Assembly: GCA_019429275.1 (NCBI GenBank) | Contig: JAHYJC010000046.1 | Location: 1 to 35,020 of the forward strand | From: Lentimicrobium sp. | Lineage (GTDB): Bacteria > Bacteroidota > Bacteroidia > Bacteroidales > Lentimicrobiaceae | DNA: 35,020 nucleotides | Reading direction: 5' to 3' | Shown: piece by piece, positions 7,865-16,814 of the stretch | Position numbering within the stretch: position 1 is the stretch's first letter | How the letters are laid out: the number at the start of each line of letters is the position of its first letter | Position numbers and translations under genes: made by a program | Notes under the pieces: model-generated | Database searches by the model: none | Told to the model about the DNA's origin: nothing | The model's input: only the letters and a program-made list of their open reading frames with translations

Positions 7865-9876
7865 CCCGAAATGAAGCCGAAATACAATTACAAAAACTGT
7901 TTGGATTCAAGCAGTTCTTTGACTTGCAATGGCAGGTAATTGAAAACCTGTTGGCAGGAAAGCGTGTGTTGTTTATTGAAAAAACTGGTTTTGGAAAATC
8001 ATTGTGCTTTCAGTTTCCTGCCACCCAATTGCAAGGGGTTACCATTGTGTTTTCTCCCCTAATTGCTTTAATGCGTGACCAGGTGCGTAGTATGCAGGAG
8101 AAAGGCATTCGTGCTTCTGCTATCAATTCCAATCAGGAAGATTTAGAAAATGCCACCATCATTGCAAAGGCACAAAATAACGAACTGGATATTCTTTACA
8201 TTGCTCCTGAACGCATGGAGAATGCAACATGGATAACAGCTGCAAGGGAAATGAAAATTGCAATGGTGGTAATTGACGAGGCTCATTGTATTTCTATGTG
8301 GGGACAAAGTTTCCGACCAAATTATCGAAGGATTGTGAACCTTGTAAGGTTATTACCAAAGAATTTTCCGGTATTGGCAACTACTGCAACGGCCACACCA
8401 AGAGTTCAGGAAGATATAATTGAACAGGTTGGAACTGATTTAATTCCAATAAGGGGACAATTGTTACGGTCAAACATACGCTTGTTTGTAGTAACACTGC
8501 AAAGTGAAGATGAGAAATTCTTTTGGTTAGCGGAATATTTTCCCAAACTAAAGAAAACCGGCATTGTCTATACCGGAACACAAGCGAACACAGACATTTT
8601 TTCCAACTGGTTACAATTCCTGAAATTTAACTCGGCAGCTTACAGCGGTCGTTTGGATGCGGAAAGTCGAATGCGGGTAGAAACCGATTTTATCAACAAT
8701 AAATACGATTGCGTAGTTTCCACCAATGCGTTGGGCATGGGCATTGATAAACCCGATATTCGATTCATCATTCATACCCAAATTCCACAATCTCCAATAC
8801 ACTATTATCAGGAAATTGGCCGTTCGGGCAGAGATGGTCAGGAAGCCTTTGCCATACTGTTGTACAATCCAAACGCAGACCAAGAATTACCGAGAAGTTT
8901 TATAGATGGAAGCAAGCCTTCGGTATCAAAATACGAAAAGGTAATTGCAGTAACTAAAAAAGCTTTGTTAGGCAGAAATGAAATCATCAAAGCTACAAAT
9001 TTAAAACAAACACAGGTAAGCGTAATTCTGGCGGATTTAATTGACCAAAAAATTATCAATGAGCAAATTGTTGGTAAAAGTAAAAAGTATTTCTTCAACC
9101 CAGATGCACCAGCTTTAGACCTTTCGGCGTTTGAAATATTGAGAAATGCACAAAATCAGGAATTAGATAGGATGCTTGAATATACTGGCATTACTTCGTG
9201 TAGAATGCAGTATTTATGCAATTACTTGGGTGATGTAAGACAAGGTACTTGTGGTGTTTGTGATATTGATTCACGTCAGCATATGCGTGTAGTAGTTTCA
9301 GATGCCATGAAACAGAAATTACAGGAATTCAGGGAAACATTTTTTCCTGTTTTGGAAGTGGAAACCCAGCGTAGCAATATTATCAATGGTGTGGCTGCTT
9401 CTTATTACGGTGTTTCCAATGTGGGTGCTGCATTGAGGCATTCCAAATACGAAGGTGGTGGAGATTTTCCCGATTGGCTTTTGCGCTTAACATTAAAAGC
9501 GTTTAGAAAATACTATGGAGACCTAAAGATTGATATGATTGTATATGTTCCACCAACCGAATCAGGAGCTTTAGTGAAAAACTTTGCAGAGAAAGTATCT
9601 TCGGTTCTAAAAATTCCAATTTCTCATAAATTAGTTAAATCTTCTGCAACAGAACCTCAAAAGGTTTTTCAAAGTGGCATATCGAAAAAAGACAATGTGC
9701 ATGGAAAATTTATATATCAAAATTCTGAGGAGATTGTTGGAAAAAGTATTTTATTAGTTGATGATATTTTCGATAGTGGTTATACTATCAAGGAAATAGG
9801 TCAATATTTAACAAACATAGGTGCAGTAAAAATTGCTCCTTTAGTAATTGCAAGAACCGTAGGTGGTGATATTTAA
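7861..9876 (+). CDS. RecQ-family helicase fused to a phosphoribosyltransferase-like domain
   Basis: A superfamily 2 3'-5' DNA helicase in its first two thirds. It has a variant Walker A, KTGFGKS (residues 41-47), where RecQ normally has TGGGKS. DEAH in VIDEAHCISMWGQ is at 139-142, and motif VI is QEIGRSGRDG. A RecQ zinc-binding cysteine set follows (CRMQYLC with CGVCD, about 445-467). There is no HRDC domain. Instead, residues about 500-671 form a type I phosphoribosyltransferase-like domain with a PRPP loop, LLVDDIFDSGYT, at about 631-642. The acidic pair and DSGYT loop are intact, so PRPP or nucleotide binding is plausible. Overlaps on one side and a 10-base gap on the other tie it to the OLD-type and DprA-like genes. 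Confidence 0.88.
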   Translation: MTRNEAEIQLQKLFGFKQFFDLQWQVIENLLAGKRVLFIEKTGFGKSLCFQFPATQLQGVTIVFSPLIALMRDQVRSMQEKGIRASAINSNQEDLENATIIAKAQNNELDILYIAPERMENATWITAAREMKIAMVVIDEAHCISMWGQSFRPNYRRIVNLVRLLPKNFPVLATTATATPRVQEDIIEQVGTDLIPIRGQLLRSNIRLFVVTLQSEDEKFFWLAEYFPKLKKTGIVYTGTQANTDIFSNWLQFLKFNSAAYSGRLDAESRMRVETDFINNKYDCVVSTNALGMGIDKPDIRFIIHTQIPQSPIHYYQEIGRSGRDGQEAFAILLYNPNADQELPRSFIDGSKPSVSKYEKVIAVTKKALLGRNEIIKATNLKQTQVSVILADLIDQKIINEQIVGKSKKYFFNPDAPALDLSAFEILRNAQNQELDRMLEYTGITSCRMQYLCNYLGDVRQGTCGVCDIDSRQHMRVVVSDAMKQKLQEFRETFFPVLEVETQRSNIINGVAASYYGVSNVGAALRHSKYEGGGDFPDWLLRLTLKAFRKYYGDLKIDMIVYVPPTESGALVKNFAEKVSSVLKIPISHKLVKSSATEPQKVFQSGISKKDNVHGKFIYQNSEEIVGKSILLVDDIFDSGYTIKEIGQYLTNIGAVKIAPLVIARTVGGDI

Positions 9877-9886
9877 AAAATTTGAA

Positions 9887-11059
9887 ATGAACGAATACAT
9901 TGACAAAACATATTGGATTGCGGTAGCTCATTTACCCAAGTGGACTACAGAAAGAACAAACCGCTTTATTATTCAGATAATCCACGAAAATAAAATGTCA
10001 TGGGCTGATTTTTTTGAACTGGATAAAAAGGGTTGGAAGGAAATATTTGCCTTTACTGAAAAGGAATTGACCGACTTGGAATATGCCAAGAATGATATGC
10101 CCCGCCTTGCTTTTATAGCAGAACAGTTGCAAAACGAGGGCTTTCAAATCATCCCTATTAACTCGCCTGATTATCCAGTTGTGTTGAAGGAAAATTTGAA
10201 AATCAAAAGTTCACCGCCTGTTTTGTATATCAAAGGCAGAAAAGGTTTGCTTCAGGAAGATGCAGTGGCCATTGTAGGTTCAAGAAAAGCCGGAGCAAAG
10301 GCACTTGAATTTACAGACCATGTTGCTAAAAAAAGCGTGAAAGAATTTAAAGTTGTTGTAAGCGGGTTTGCCAAAGGTGTTGACAAACAAGCATTGGACA
10401 GCACTATTGAAGCCAATGGGAAAAGCATTATTGTTTTACCACAAGGAATTCTCACTTTCCAGTCTGGCTTTAAAAAATATTACGAACCCATTGTAAATGG
10501 GGATGTTTTAGTATTAAGTACATTTTTCCCAAAAGCTGGTTGGGCCGTTGGCTTGGCAATGGCAAGAAATGCTTATATATACGGATTAGCAAAGGAAATA
10601 TATGTTGCAGAATCAGACAGTAAGGGCGGTACTTGGGAAGGTGCTATGGATGGATTGAAGCGACAACGTAAAATTTATGTCAGATATCCTGAATCAAAGG
10701 AGAAGAATGCTAATTTAAAATTGGTTGAATTAGGTGCATTATCTGTAAACATGGATGGAGAAATTGTAGATTCAAAGGTAATGCCCTCAAAGGAGTTATT
10801 TGAACCTGTGTCTAAAAATGAAGTTAGCGAACCATCTGCGACTTATGAGGATGGTAAACGAAATATTGAAAAAGATATACTTGAATTATTAAACAAAGGC
10901 ACATACACAACGAAGGAAATATTATTGGCCTTGAAATTAGATTGGGATAGCAGAAAACTAACAAGTTTTTTAAAGAAGAACCCCAATATAAAAGCCATAG
11001 CAGGAAAACCAGCAAAGTTCACCCGAAACGATGTGATATCACCTTCATTATTTGGATAA
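9887..11059 (+). CDS. DprA/Smf-like Rossmann-fold protein
   Basis: DprA proteins bind single-stranded DNA and load RecA; relatives in conflict systems are predicted nucleotide or DNA binders. The core is recognisable: VAIVGSRKAGAKALEF (about residues 126-141), VVVSGFAKGVDKQAL (about 156-170), SIIVLPQGI, and a late ARNAYIYGLAKEIYVAES with a GGTWEGA loop. An N-terminal helical part (1-110) precedes this, and a C-terminal winged-helix-like stretch is visible (DILELLNKGTYTTKEILLAL). ATG 9887 is preferred over GTG 9863/9866, which would overlap the RecQ gene. Its position in a restriction operon rather than a competence locus suggests a defence role. It could work with the PRTase domain encoded immediately upstream. 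Confidence 0.87.
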   Translation: MNEYIDKTYWIAVAHLPKWTTERTNRFIIQIIHENKMSWADFFELDKKGWKEIFAFTEKELTDLEYAKNDMPRLAFIAEQLQNEGFQIIPINSPDYPVVLKENLKIKSSPPVLYIKGRKGLLQEDAVAIVGSRKAGAKALEFTDHVAKKSVKEFKVVVSGFAKGVDKQALDSTIEANGKSIIVLPQGILTFQSGFKKYYEPIVNGDVLVLSTFFPKAGWAVGLAMARNAYIYGLAKEIYVAESDSKGGTWEGAMDGLKRQRKIYVRYPESKEKNANLKLVELGALSVNMDGEIVDSKVMPSKELFEPVSKNEVSEPSATYEDGKRNIEKDILELLNKGTYTTKEILLALKLDWDSRKLTSFLKKNPNIKAIAGKPAKFTRNDVISPSLFG

Positions 11060-11060
11060 C

Positions 11061-14000
11061 ATGACTTGGGAATATTCAGAAGATAATTTAATAGAACAAA
11101 CAGCGATAGATTTATTTCACAATCAATTGGGCTGGGATACTGCTATTGCATACAACAAAGAAACATTTGGCGAGGGCAGTACGCTGGGCAGACTGAACAA
11201 AAAAGAAGTTGTACTGAAACGAATTTTCTTTGAAAAAATCAAAGAGTTTAATCCTAACCTACCAGAACAAGCCTATAACCAAGCAAACGAAAAACTGACA
11301 GAAGAAAGTATTACCAAGTCATTAGCTGAAATTAATTTTGAGAAACACCAATTGCTCCGCAATGGTATTCCAGTTGACTTCATCAACGAAAAAGGCGAAC
11401 AAGTAAAAAACAAAACGCTAAAGATTTTCGACTTTGATAATGCTGACAACAACAACTTTTTAGCCGTTCGACAACTGTGGATTCAGGGCAAAAGCAACCG
11501 AGAACGCAGACCCGATATTATAGGTTTTGTGAATGGTATTCCGCTTCTGTTCATAGAATTGAAAGCAGCACACCGAAAATTAGAAAACGCCTACAACGAT
11601 AATTTCACCGATTACAAAGACGTAATTCCAAAACTCTTTTATTACAACGCTTTTGTAATGTTGAGTAACGGAATAGAAAGCCGCATTGGAAGTGTTACTG
11701 GCAAATATCAGCACTTTCACGAATGGAAACGCATCACCGAAGAAGACGAAGGCATAGTTGCCTTAGATAGAATTATTGTTGGTGTTTGCGAAAAGAAACG
11801 CTTTTTAGATTTGTTTGAGAACTTCATTTTGTTTGATAATTCATTGGGCAAAGTAGTAAAACTTATTGCCCGTAACCATCAGTTTATTGGTGTAAACAAA
11901 GCCATTGAAAACATACAGCATAAAGAACAACTCTACAAACTGGGCAAAATCAGTTTGGAAGAAAAACAAAAACTTGGGGTGTTTTGGCATACGCAAGGAA
12001 GTGGGAAATCGTATTCAATGGTTTTCTTCTGCCAAAAAATACATCACAAATTTACAGGTAGTTATACTTTTCTGATTGTTACCGACCGAAACGAATTAGA
12101 TACACAGATTTACGGCACATTCAGCGGAATTGGTGCAGTTCCGCAAATAAAATCGGGTTCAAAAGATTCATTGAAAGCCAACAGCGGAAAGCATTTGAAA
12201 GAATTATTGAGTTCGGAACACCGCTATTTATTTACACTGATTCATAAATTCAACTTTGAAGAAGAAATAACAAAACGGGATAATATCATTGTCATTTCAG
12301 ACGAAGCACACCGAACACAAGGCGGAAATTTAGCAATGAATTTGCGTAATGCCTTGCCAAACGCTTCATTTATTGGCTTTACTGGAACACCACTTTTCAA
12401 AGATGATGAAATTACCAAGCGGATTTTTGGTGATTATGTTTCCCGATACGACTTTAAACGAAGTGTTGATGATGGTGCAACCGTTCCACTATACTACGAA
12501 AACAGAGGCGAGTATTTAGGGTTGAAAAATCCTGTTATCAATGACCAAATAAGAGCCGTAATAGATGCCGAAAGCGAAGATTTAGACAGCGACCAACGTA
12601 GTAGAGTTGAACAACTTTTTGCACGTGAATATCCGATACTTACCGCCAAGAAACGATTAGAAGCTATTGCCAAAGATGCAGTTTGGCATTTCTGCAACCG
12701 TGGCTACAAAGGCAAAGGAATGTTTATCGCATTGGATAAACTCACAGCCGTAAGAATGTATGATTTAATTACACATCATTGGAAACTGACCGTTGAACAA
12801 TTGGAAAAAGAAGTTTCCAAAGGGAAATATGGCGACCAGGAATTACTGGAGAAAAGCCGAGAACTACAATGGATTAAAGAAACGGAAATTTGTGTAGTAG
12901 TAAGTTCGGAGCAAAATGAAATTCAGAAATTTCAGAAATGGGATTTAGACATTGAACCACATCGGGAGAAAATGAACACCCAAGACCTTGAAACGAGGTT
13001 TAAAGACGAGGACGACCCTTTCCGTTTTGTAATTGTTTGTGCAATGTGGATTACAGGTTTTGACGTGCCCACCCTCTCAACTTTGTATTTAGACAAGCCT
13101 TTAAAATCACATACTTTAATGCAAGCCATTGCAAGAGCCAACCGAATAAGTGAAGGTAAAAACAATGGGTTAATCGTCGATTATATTGAAACTTATACTG
13201 CTTTATTGGATGCTTTGGCTATTTACGGTTCTGGCGGTGATGAAGGGGGAAACGGTGGAGACGAAAAACCCGAACCACCTGTAAAACCGAAGGAAGAACT
13301 AATCAAGCAATTAGAAGAAGCACTAGAGGCAACCGAAACTTTTTTACAAGACGAAGTAAATTTTGATTTGCAGGAATTAATCAAAGCAGATGGTTTACAC
13401 AAATTAGCTGCAATGGAAAAGGCGGTAAATGCAGTTTACACCAATGATGAAACCAAACGTAAATTTCAGATTTTAGCAAGAGAGGTTTTTAAGAAATATA
13501 AAGCCCTGCAACCTGACAAAGTATTGAATCAATATGCTTCAAGAAAAAATGCTATTGATTTTATCTACTCTGCAATTGAGAACAATGTAGAAAGTGCAGA
13601 TGTTGCCGACATAATGAAAAAAATTCAAGCCGTTGTTGATGAATCAATAGAAAATATGGTTGCCGAACCAAGCCACAACGAAGAGAAAATAATTGACCTG
13701 AGCGGATTAAATTTTGAATTATTGGAGCAGTACTTTTTGAAAACAAAGAATAAAAATACTGTTGTTCAGTCGCTCAAAGACAAGATTGAAAAGCAATTAA
13801 AACAAATGGTTGAACGAAATCCTTTGACAGTTGATTATTACAAACGCTATCAGGAAATCATTGAAGAATACAACAGAGGAAAGGACGAAGTTGTAATAAA
13901 AGAGACTTTCAGAAAACTGATTGAACTTGTAAACTCGTATTCAGAAGAAGAAGCCGACACCAAACGTGAAGGCTTGACAGACGAACAGAAAGCAATTTTC

Positions 14001-14291
14001 GATATTCTGAGACAAGGTAAAAAACTTGAAGAAAAAGAAAAGAACGAGATAAAGAAAATTTCGATTGAGCTACTTGAAGAATTGAAAAAAGAAAAATTAA
14101 GAATTGACCAATGGGCTGATAAATCAGTAACAGCAGCAGCAGTTTTTAACTATGTAAACAAAACGCTTTTTGAAGTTTTGCCTTATCCAACTTATCAGAC
14201 AGATGATATTGATTTAAGGACAAATTTAGTTTATGAACACTTGAAGCATCAATATTTCGGAGGAGGAATGAGCATTTATGGACGATATTAG
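11061..14291 (+). CDS. hsdR: Type I restriction-modification motor/endonuclease subunit HsdR
   Basis: ATP-driven translocase and nuclease of the type I complex. An N-terminal PD-(D/E)xK nuclease is visible: RRPDIIGF (Asp about 152) and FIELKA (Glu about 166, Lys about 168). The helicase core has Walker A QGSGKS at about 312-317, DEAH in ISDEAHRTQ at about 414-417, GFTGTPLF as motif III, and ARANRISEGKNNGLIVDY as motif VI. A long helical C-terminal region (about 720-1075) mediates complex assembly in this family. ATG 11061 follows the DprA-like stop by one base; an in-frame TTG at 11052 would overlap it. About 1076 residues is the normal size. Three other genes separate it from hsdMS, yet spacing shows one operon. 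Confidence 0.95.
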   Translation: MTWEYSEDNLIEQTAIDLFHNQLGWDTAIAYNKETFGEGSTLGRLNKKEVVLKRIFFEKIKEFNPNLPEQAYNQANEKLTEESITKSLAEINFEKHQLLRNGIPVDFINEKGEQVKNKTLKIFDFDNADNNNFLAVRQLWIQGKSNRERRPDIIGFVNGIPLLFIELKAAHRKLENAYNDNFTDYKDVIPKLFYYNAFVMLSNGIESRIGSVTGKYQHFHEWKRITEEDEGIVALDRIIVGVCEKKRFLDLFENFILFDNSLGKVVKLIARNHQFIGVNKAIENIQHKEQLYKLGKISLEEKQKLGVFWHTQGSGKSYSMVFFCQKIHHKFTGSYTFLIVTDRNELDTQIYGTFSGIGAVPQIKSGSKDSLKANSGKHLKELLSSEHRYLFTLIHKFNFEEEITKRDNIIVISDEAHRTQGGNLAMNLRNALPNASFIGFTGTPLFKDDEITKRIFGDYVSRYDFKRSVDDGATVPLYYENRGEYLGLKNPVINDQIRAVIDAESEDLDSDQRSRVEQLFAREYPILTAKKRLEAIAKDAVWHFCNRGYKGKGMFIALDKLTAVRMYDLITHHWKLTVEQLEKEVSKGKYGDQELLEKSRELQWIKETEICVVVSSEQNEIQKFQKWDLDIEPHREKMNTQDLETRFKDEDDPFRFVIVCAMWITGFDVPTLSTLYLDKPLKSHTLMQAIARANRISEGKNNGLIVDYIETYTALLDALAIYGSGGDEGGNGGDEKPEPPVKPKEELIKQLEEALEATETFLQDEVNFDLQELIKADGLHKLAAMEKAVNAVYTNDETKRKFQILAREVFKKYKALQPDKVLNQYASRKNAIDFIYSAIENNVESADVADIMKKIQAVVDESIENMVAEPSHNEEKIIDLSGLNFELLEQYFLKTKNKNTVVQSLKDKIEKQLKQMVERNPLTVDYYKRYQEIIEEYNRGKDEVVIKETFRKLIELVNSYSEEEADTKREGLTDEQKAIFDILRQGKKLEEKEKNEIKKISIELLEELKKEKLRIDQWADKSVTAAAVFNYVNKTLFEVLPYPTYQTDDIDLRTNLVYEHLKHQYFGGGMSIYGRY

Positions 14292-14308
14292 CCAGCGCAC
14301 AGTCGTAA

Positions 14309-14364
14309 GCACATTTGCAAGCCCGCACAAGCCAACGCTCAAACCAAAGGCTTGCAAAAGAGCT
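14309..14364 (+). repeat. Hairpin repeat, copy 3
   Basis: TTTGCAAGCC and GGCTTGCAAA form a perfect 10-bp stem around AGCCAACGCTC. It starts 17 bases after the hsdR stop and is related to copies at 1053-1106 and 2709-2763. Copies 2 and 3 therefore bracket the six-gene operon in the same orientation. Confidence 0.78.
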
Positions 14365-14532
14365 TCCGCCTCTCCAGCCCGAGTAACCGCCTTTCAGGAC
14401 GGTTTTAGGATTGCCCACGCTCAAAAAAACAAAATAAATTTGTGCTTCGTGGATAGGTTGGTGCAGTTTGACAATGACAAGAAAATAAAGTTAAATAAAT
14501 GACAAACAGTCGGATATGAATGAACACCAGTT

Positions 14533-14660
14533 GCCAACACGCGGTATAGTTAATTGCCGGTGCAGTGCGTATTCGAGCGGCACAGCTCGTATCAAAAGTA
14601 GTTGTAACTTGATAGGAAAGTGCTTCGAAATCGGCAACTAACCATACCGCCAACCGTTGG
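14533..14660 (+). repeat. attC-like imperfect palindrome, site C
   Basis: The left end is GCCAACACGCGGTAT and the right end is ATACCGCCAACCGTTGG. Arms are GCCAAC (14533-14538) with GTTGG (14656-14660), GCGGTAT (14541-14547) with ATACCGC (14644-14650), and TTGCCG (14554-14559) with CGGCAA (14632-14637). Its interior is nearly identical to site A over about 35 bases around GTGCTTCGAAATCGGCAAC. It lies downstream of hsdR. Confidence 0.68.
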
Positions 14661-14788
14661 AGAGAAATCCCTTCGGGCTTTCTCTCCAACGGCCCGGGGC
14701 TTTGTGCGGAGTCCAGCCCTACGGGACTGTCCTCCAACAAGGGCTTTAAGAAAGGCTTAAAGCCCTTCACAAAGCCCCGGGCCGTTGG
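14654..14788 (+). repeat. Large nested palindrome (multi-hairpin element)
   Basis: Three perfect stems are nested or adjacent. The arms 14654-14667 and 14679-14692 make 14 bp. The arms 14686-14706 and 14768-14788 make 21 bp and enclose the rest. Inside, AAGGGCTTTAAG (14739-14750) pairs with CTTAAAGCCCTT (14756-14767). A small AGTCC/GGACT stem lies at 14710-14728. The element begins and ends with CCGTTGG, the same heptamer as the right end of site C, as if it were an insertion or a gene-less cassette abutting that site. The first 14-bp stem and the outer stem share bases 14686-14692, so the two would compete. Confidence 0.8.
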
Positions 14789-14839
14789 GTGCAAGGCTAA
14801 GAAACCAGAGAAATCGAACAGAAAACCTTATATTATGAC

Positions 14840-14847
14840 TACCTTTG
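14840..14847 (+). promoter_or_regulatory. Bacteroidota-type -7 box (TACCTTTG)
   Basis: TACCTTTG fits TAnnTTTG and lies 30 bases before the GTG start of the next methyltransferase. No clear -33 TTTG is seen. It probably drives the three-gene type II operon. Confidence 0.5.
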
Positions 14848-14877
14848 CAGATGAAAACAAATTAAAAGAGATATAAA

Positions 14878-16170
14878 GTGAAGACGATACATAAAATAAT
14901 AAATGGAGACAGCCGACAGATGAATCTTGTCCCCGACAAGTCTGTTCATTTAGTCATAACCTCGCCACCTTATTGGCAGCTAAAAGACTATGGAACAGAA
15001 AATCAAATAGGCTATCACGAAGATTATGAAACCTATATTAATAACCTCAATCTTGTTTGGAAGGAATGTTTTCGGGTTCTTGACAATGGTTGCAGACTAT
15101 GTGTAAATATAGGCGACCAATTTGCAAGAGCTGTTTATTATGGACGTTATAAAGTTATTCCAATCCGAACTGAAATAATCAAATTCTGTGAAAGCATTGG
15201 GTTTGATTATATGGGGGCTATCATTTGGCAAAAGCAAACCACAACAAATACAACAGGTGGAGCATCATTAATGGGAAGTTTTCCGACACCAAGAAATGGA
15301 ATTCTCTCTATTGACTATGAGTTTATTTTAATTTTTAAAAAATTAGGCACTTCCAAATCAAAGGTAAGCAAAGAGATAAAAGAACAATCTAAAATGACTA
15401 CCGAAGAATGGAAAGAATATTTCGCAGGTCATTGGAATTTTGGTGGGGCAAGACAAGATGGACACATCGCAATGTTTCCAGAAGAGTTGCCTAAGAGACT
15501 AATAAAAATGTTTGCTTTTAAAGGCGAAACCGTTTTAGATCCATTTATGGGTAGTGGAACAACCTCTTTGGCTGCAAGGAATTTAGAAAGGAATTCAATT
15601 GGATATGAAATAAATCCTGAATTCATTGAAATTGCAAAGGACAAATTAAATATTAGGCAATCTGATATTGCAGGAACAACTTATGAGTTTCTAAAGGACG
15701 AAATCAACATCGACATAGAAGATGAGTTTGAGAACTTACCTTATCGCTTTGTTGATTTCCAAAACCTTGACAAGAAGATAGACCCAAAGAAACTTCAATT
15801 TGGTTCAAAAATCGATAAAAATAGTGGGCAGCGAGAAGATTACTATACAGTAAAAGAAGTTATAAGTCCAGAGTTGGTAAAACTTAATAATGACCTTATT
15901 GTAAGACTAATTGGAGTTAAAGAAAAGAAAAGTGCAAATGGTTCAGCCAAACAGTTTTTATTCGACAAGACAAAAGGACAAAAGGTTTTTATGAAATATG
16001 ACAACCAAAAATATGATGAGCAGAATAATTTAATGTGTTACTTGTATTTAAAGAATAAAACTTTTTTGAATGCTCACCTAATTAAGGAAGGATTAGTCGA
16101 ACCCGACACGGAAGCAGATTTTAAATACAAAAACAAGTTTTTAAGTTTAAACACATCAAATGGCGAATAA
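14878..16170 (+). CDS. Site-specific DNA methyltransferase (beta class, N4-cytosine type) with SNase-like C-terminal domain
   Basis: Motif IV is TSPPYWQLKDYG (SPPY at residues 29-32), the form typical of N4-cytosine enzymes. Motif I is DPFMGSGTT at about 221-229, which follows motif IV as in the beta class. The start is a GTG; NGDSR directly after it matches the usual family beginning. Residues about 300-430 look like a staphylococcal-nuclease (OB) fold: VRLIGVKEK, FLFDKTKGQKVFMKYD, YDEQNNLMCYLYL and LNAHLIKEGLVEP. The Arg of VRLIG is kept, but the Glu and the Arg expected in GEEA and YGR are replaced (NGSA, QNN). The domain therefore probably binds rather than cuts. The gene overlaps the next by 11 bases. 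With a MjaI-type nuclease two genes on, a CTAG-like target is possible but unproved. Confidence 0.9.
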   Translation: MKTIHKIINGDSRQMNLVPDKSVHLVITSPPYWQLKDYGTENQIGYHEDYETYINNLNLVWKECFRVLDNGCRLCVNIGDQFARAVYYGRYKVIPIRTEIIKFCESIGFDYMGAIIWQKQTTTNTTGGASLMGSFPTPRNGILSIDYEFILIFKKLGTSKSKVSKEIKEQSKMTTEEWKEYFAGHWNFGGARQDGHIAMFPEELPKRLIKMFAFKGETVLDPFMGSGTTSLAARNLERNSIGYEINPEFIEIAKDKLNIRQSDIAGTTYEFLKDEINIDIEDEFENLPYRFVDFQNLDKKIDPKKLQFGSKIDKNSGQREDYYTVKEVISPELVKLNNDLIVRLIGVKEKKSANGSAKQFLFDKTKGQKVFMKYDNQKYDEQNNLMCYLYLKNKTFLNAHLIKEGLVEPDTEADFKYKNKFLSLNTSNGE

Positions 16171-16813
16171 TTATTGGCTTGAGCAAGAGAAAAAATTTCT
16201 AAAAGCCATCGAAAATGTTGATGTGCCAAACGAAAAATTAGACAATGTAGATTTCATTGATTTGAAATCACATCAAGATTTGGGAAATATTGGCGTTGGT
16301 GGTGGATGTTATTGGATATGGACTAATGAGCCAGTTATTCATTCTTTGCATAAGAACCCAATCCCAAAACCTTTTGATAATGGTGAATTAATATACAATG
16401 GTATTGCCAAGGACGATGTAAAAGGAAGGGTTTTTCATCATCTTTTCGGATTTGAAGATGCGGGTTGGTCGGGTATAAGTATTGATATATACACGAAAGC
16501 ATCAAATAGTCATAGAAAAAAGGCTTGTTCACCAAATGGCAAAGTACCTTTCATCAATAATTCCCCAATAAGAAATAAGGAACAACTTTTGAAATTGCAC
16601 CTTACCCAAGAAGAAAAAGAATTTATTAACAACAGCGAGCAAAGCGTCTTTCATTTTAGAAATGGAATAAACTTAAATGACGAGAAACATAAGGATTTCA
16701 AGTTTAGGGTTTACTTCATAACAGGTCTTACAAGCCTTTATCTTGAACACATTGAAAAAGAATGGCGTAAAAATGGATTACCTAAACTTTGTTCCTATTT
16801 AACCGGTAGATAG
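16160..16813 (+). CDS. GIY-YIG-type nuclease, probable restriction endonuclease
   Basis: A 217-residue protein with GIY-YIG landmarks: GCYWIWTN (residues 49-56) as the GIY half, LIYNGIA (78-83) as the YIG half, and KGRVFHHL with a candidate catalytic Arg at 90. Late in the sequence, LEHIEKEWRKNGLPKLCSY carries a candidate metal-binding Glu at about 196. Several restriction enzymes (Eco29kI and Hpy188I types) use this fold. It sits between the methyltransferase (11-base overlap) and the MjaI-type gene (one-base gap), so it is an integral operon member. Whether it cuts DNA itself or assists the MjaI-type enzyme cannot be told. Confidence 0.7.
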   Translation: MANNYWLEQEKKFLKAIENVDVPNEKLDNVDFIDLKSHQDLGNIGVGGGCYWIWTNEPVIHSLHKNPIPKPFDNGELIYNGIAKDDVKGRVFHHLFGFEDAGWSGISIDIYTKASNSHRKKACSPNGKVPFINNSPIRNKEQLLKLHLTQEEKEFINNSEQSVFHFRNGINLNDEKHKDFKFRVYFITGLTSLYLEHIEKEWRKNGLPKLCSYLTGR

Positions 16814-16814
16814 T

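Noticed and set aside
6050-9876. Gabija system (GajA + GajB)
   Set aside because: The OLD-type ATPase/TOPRIM protein fits GajA, but the following helicase is RecQ-like with a PRTase domain, not the UvrD-like GajB.
14278-14502. Short plus-strand reading frame after hsdR
   Set aside because: It runs through hairpin repeat copy 3 and has no family features; it is a by-product of the repeat.
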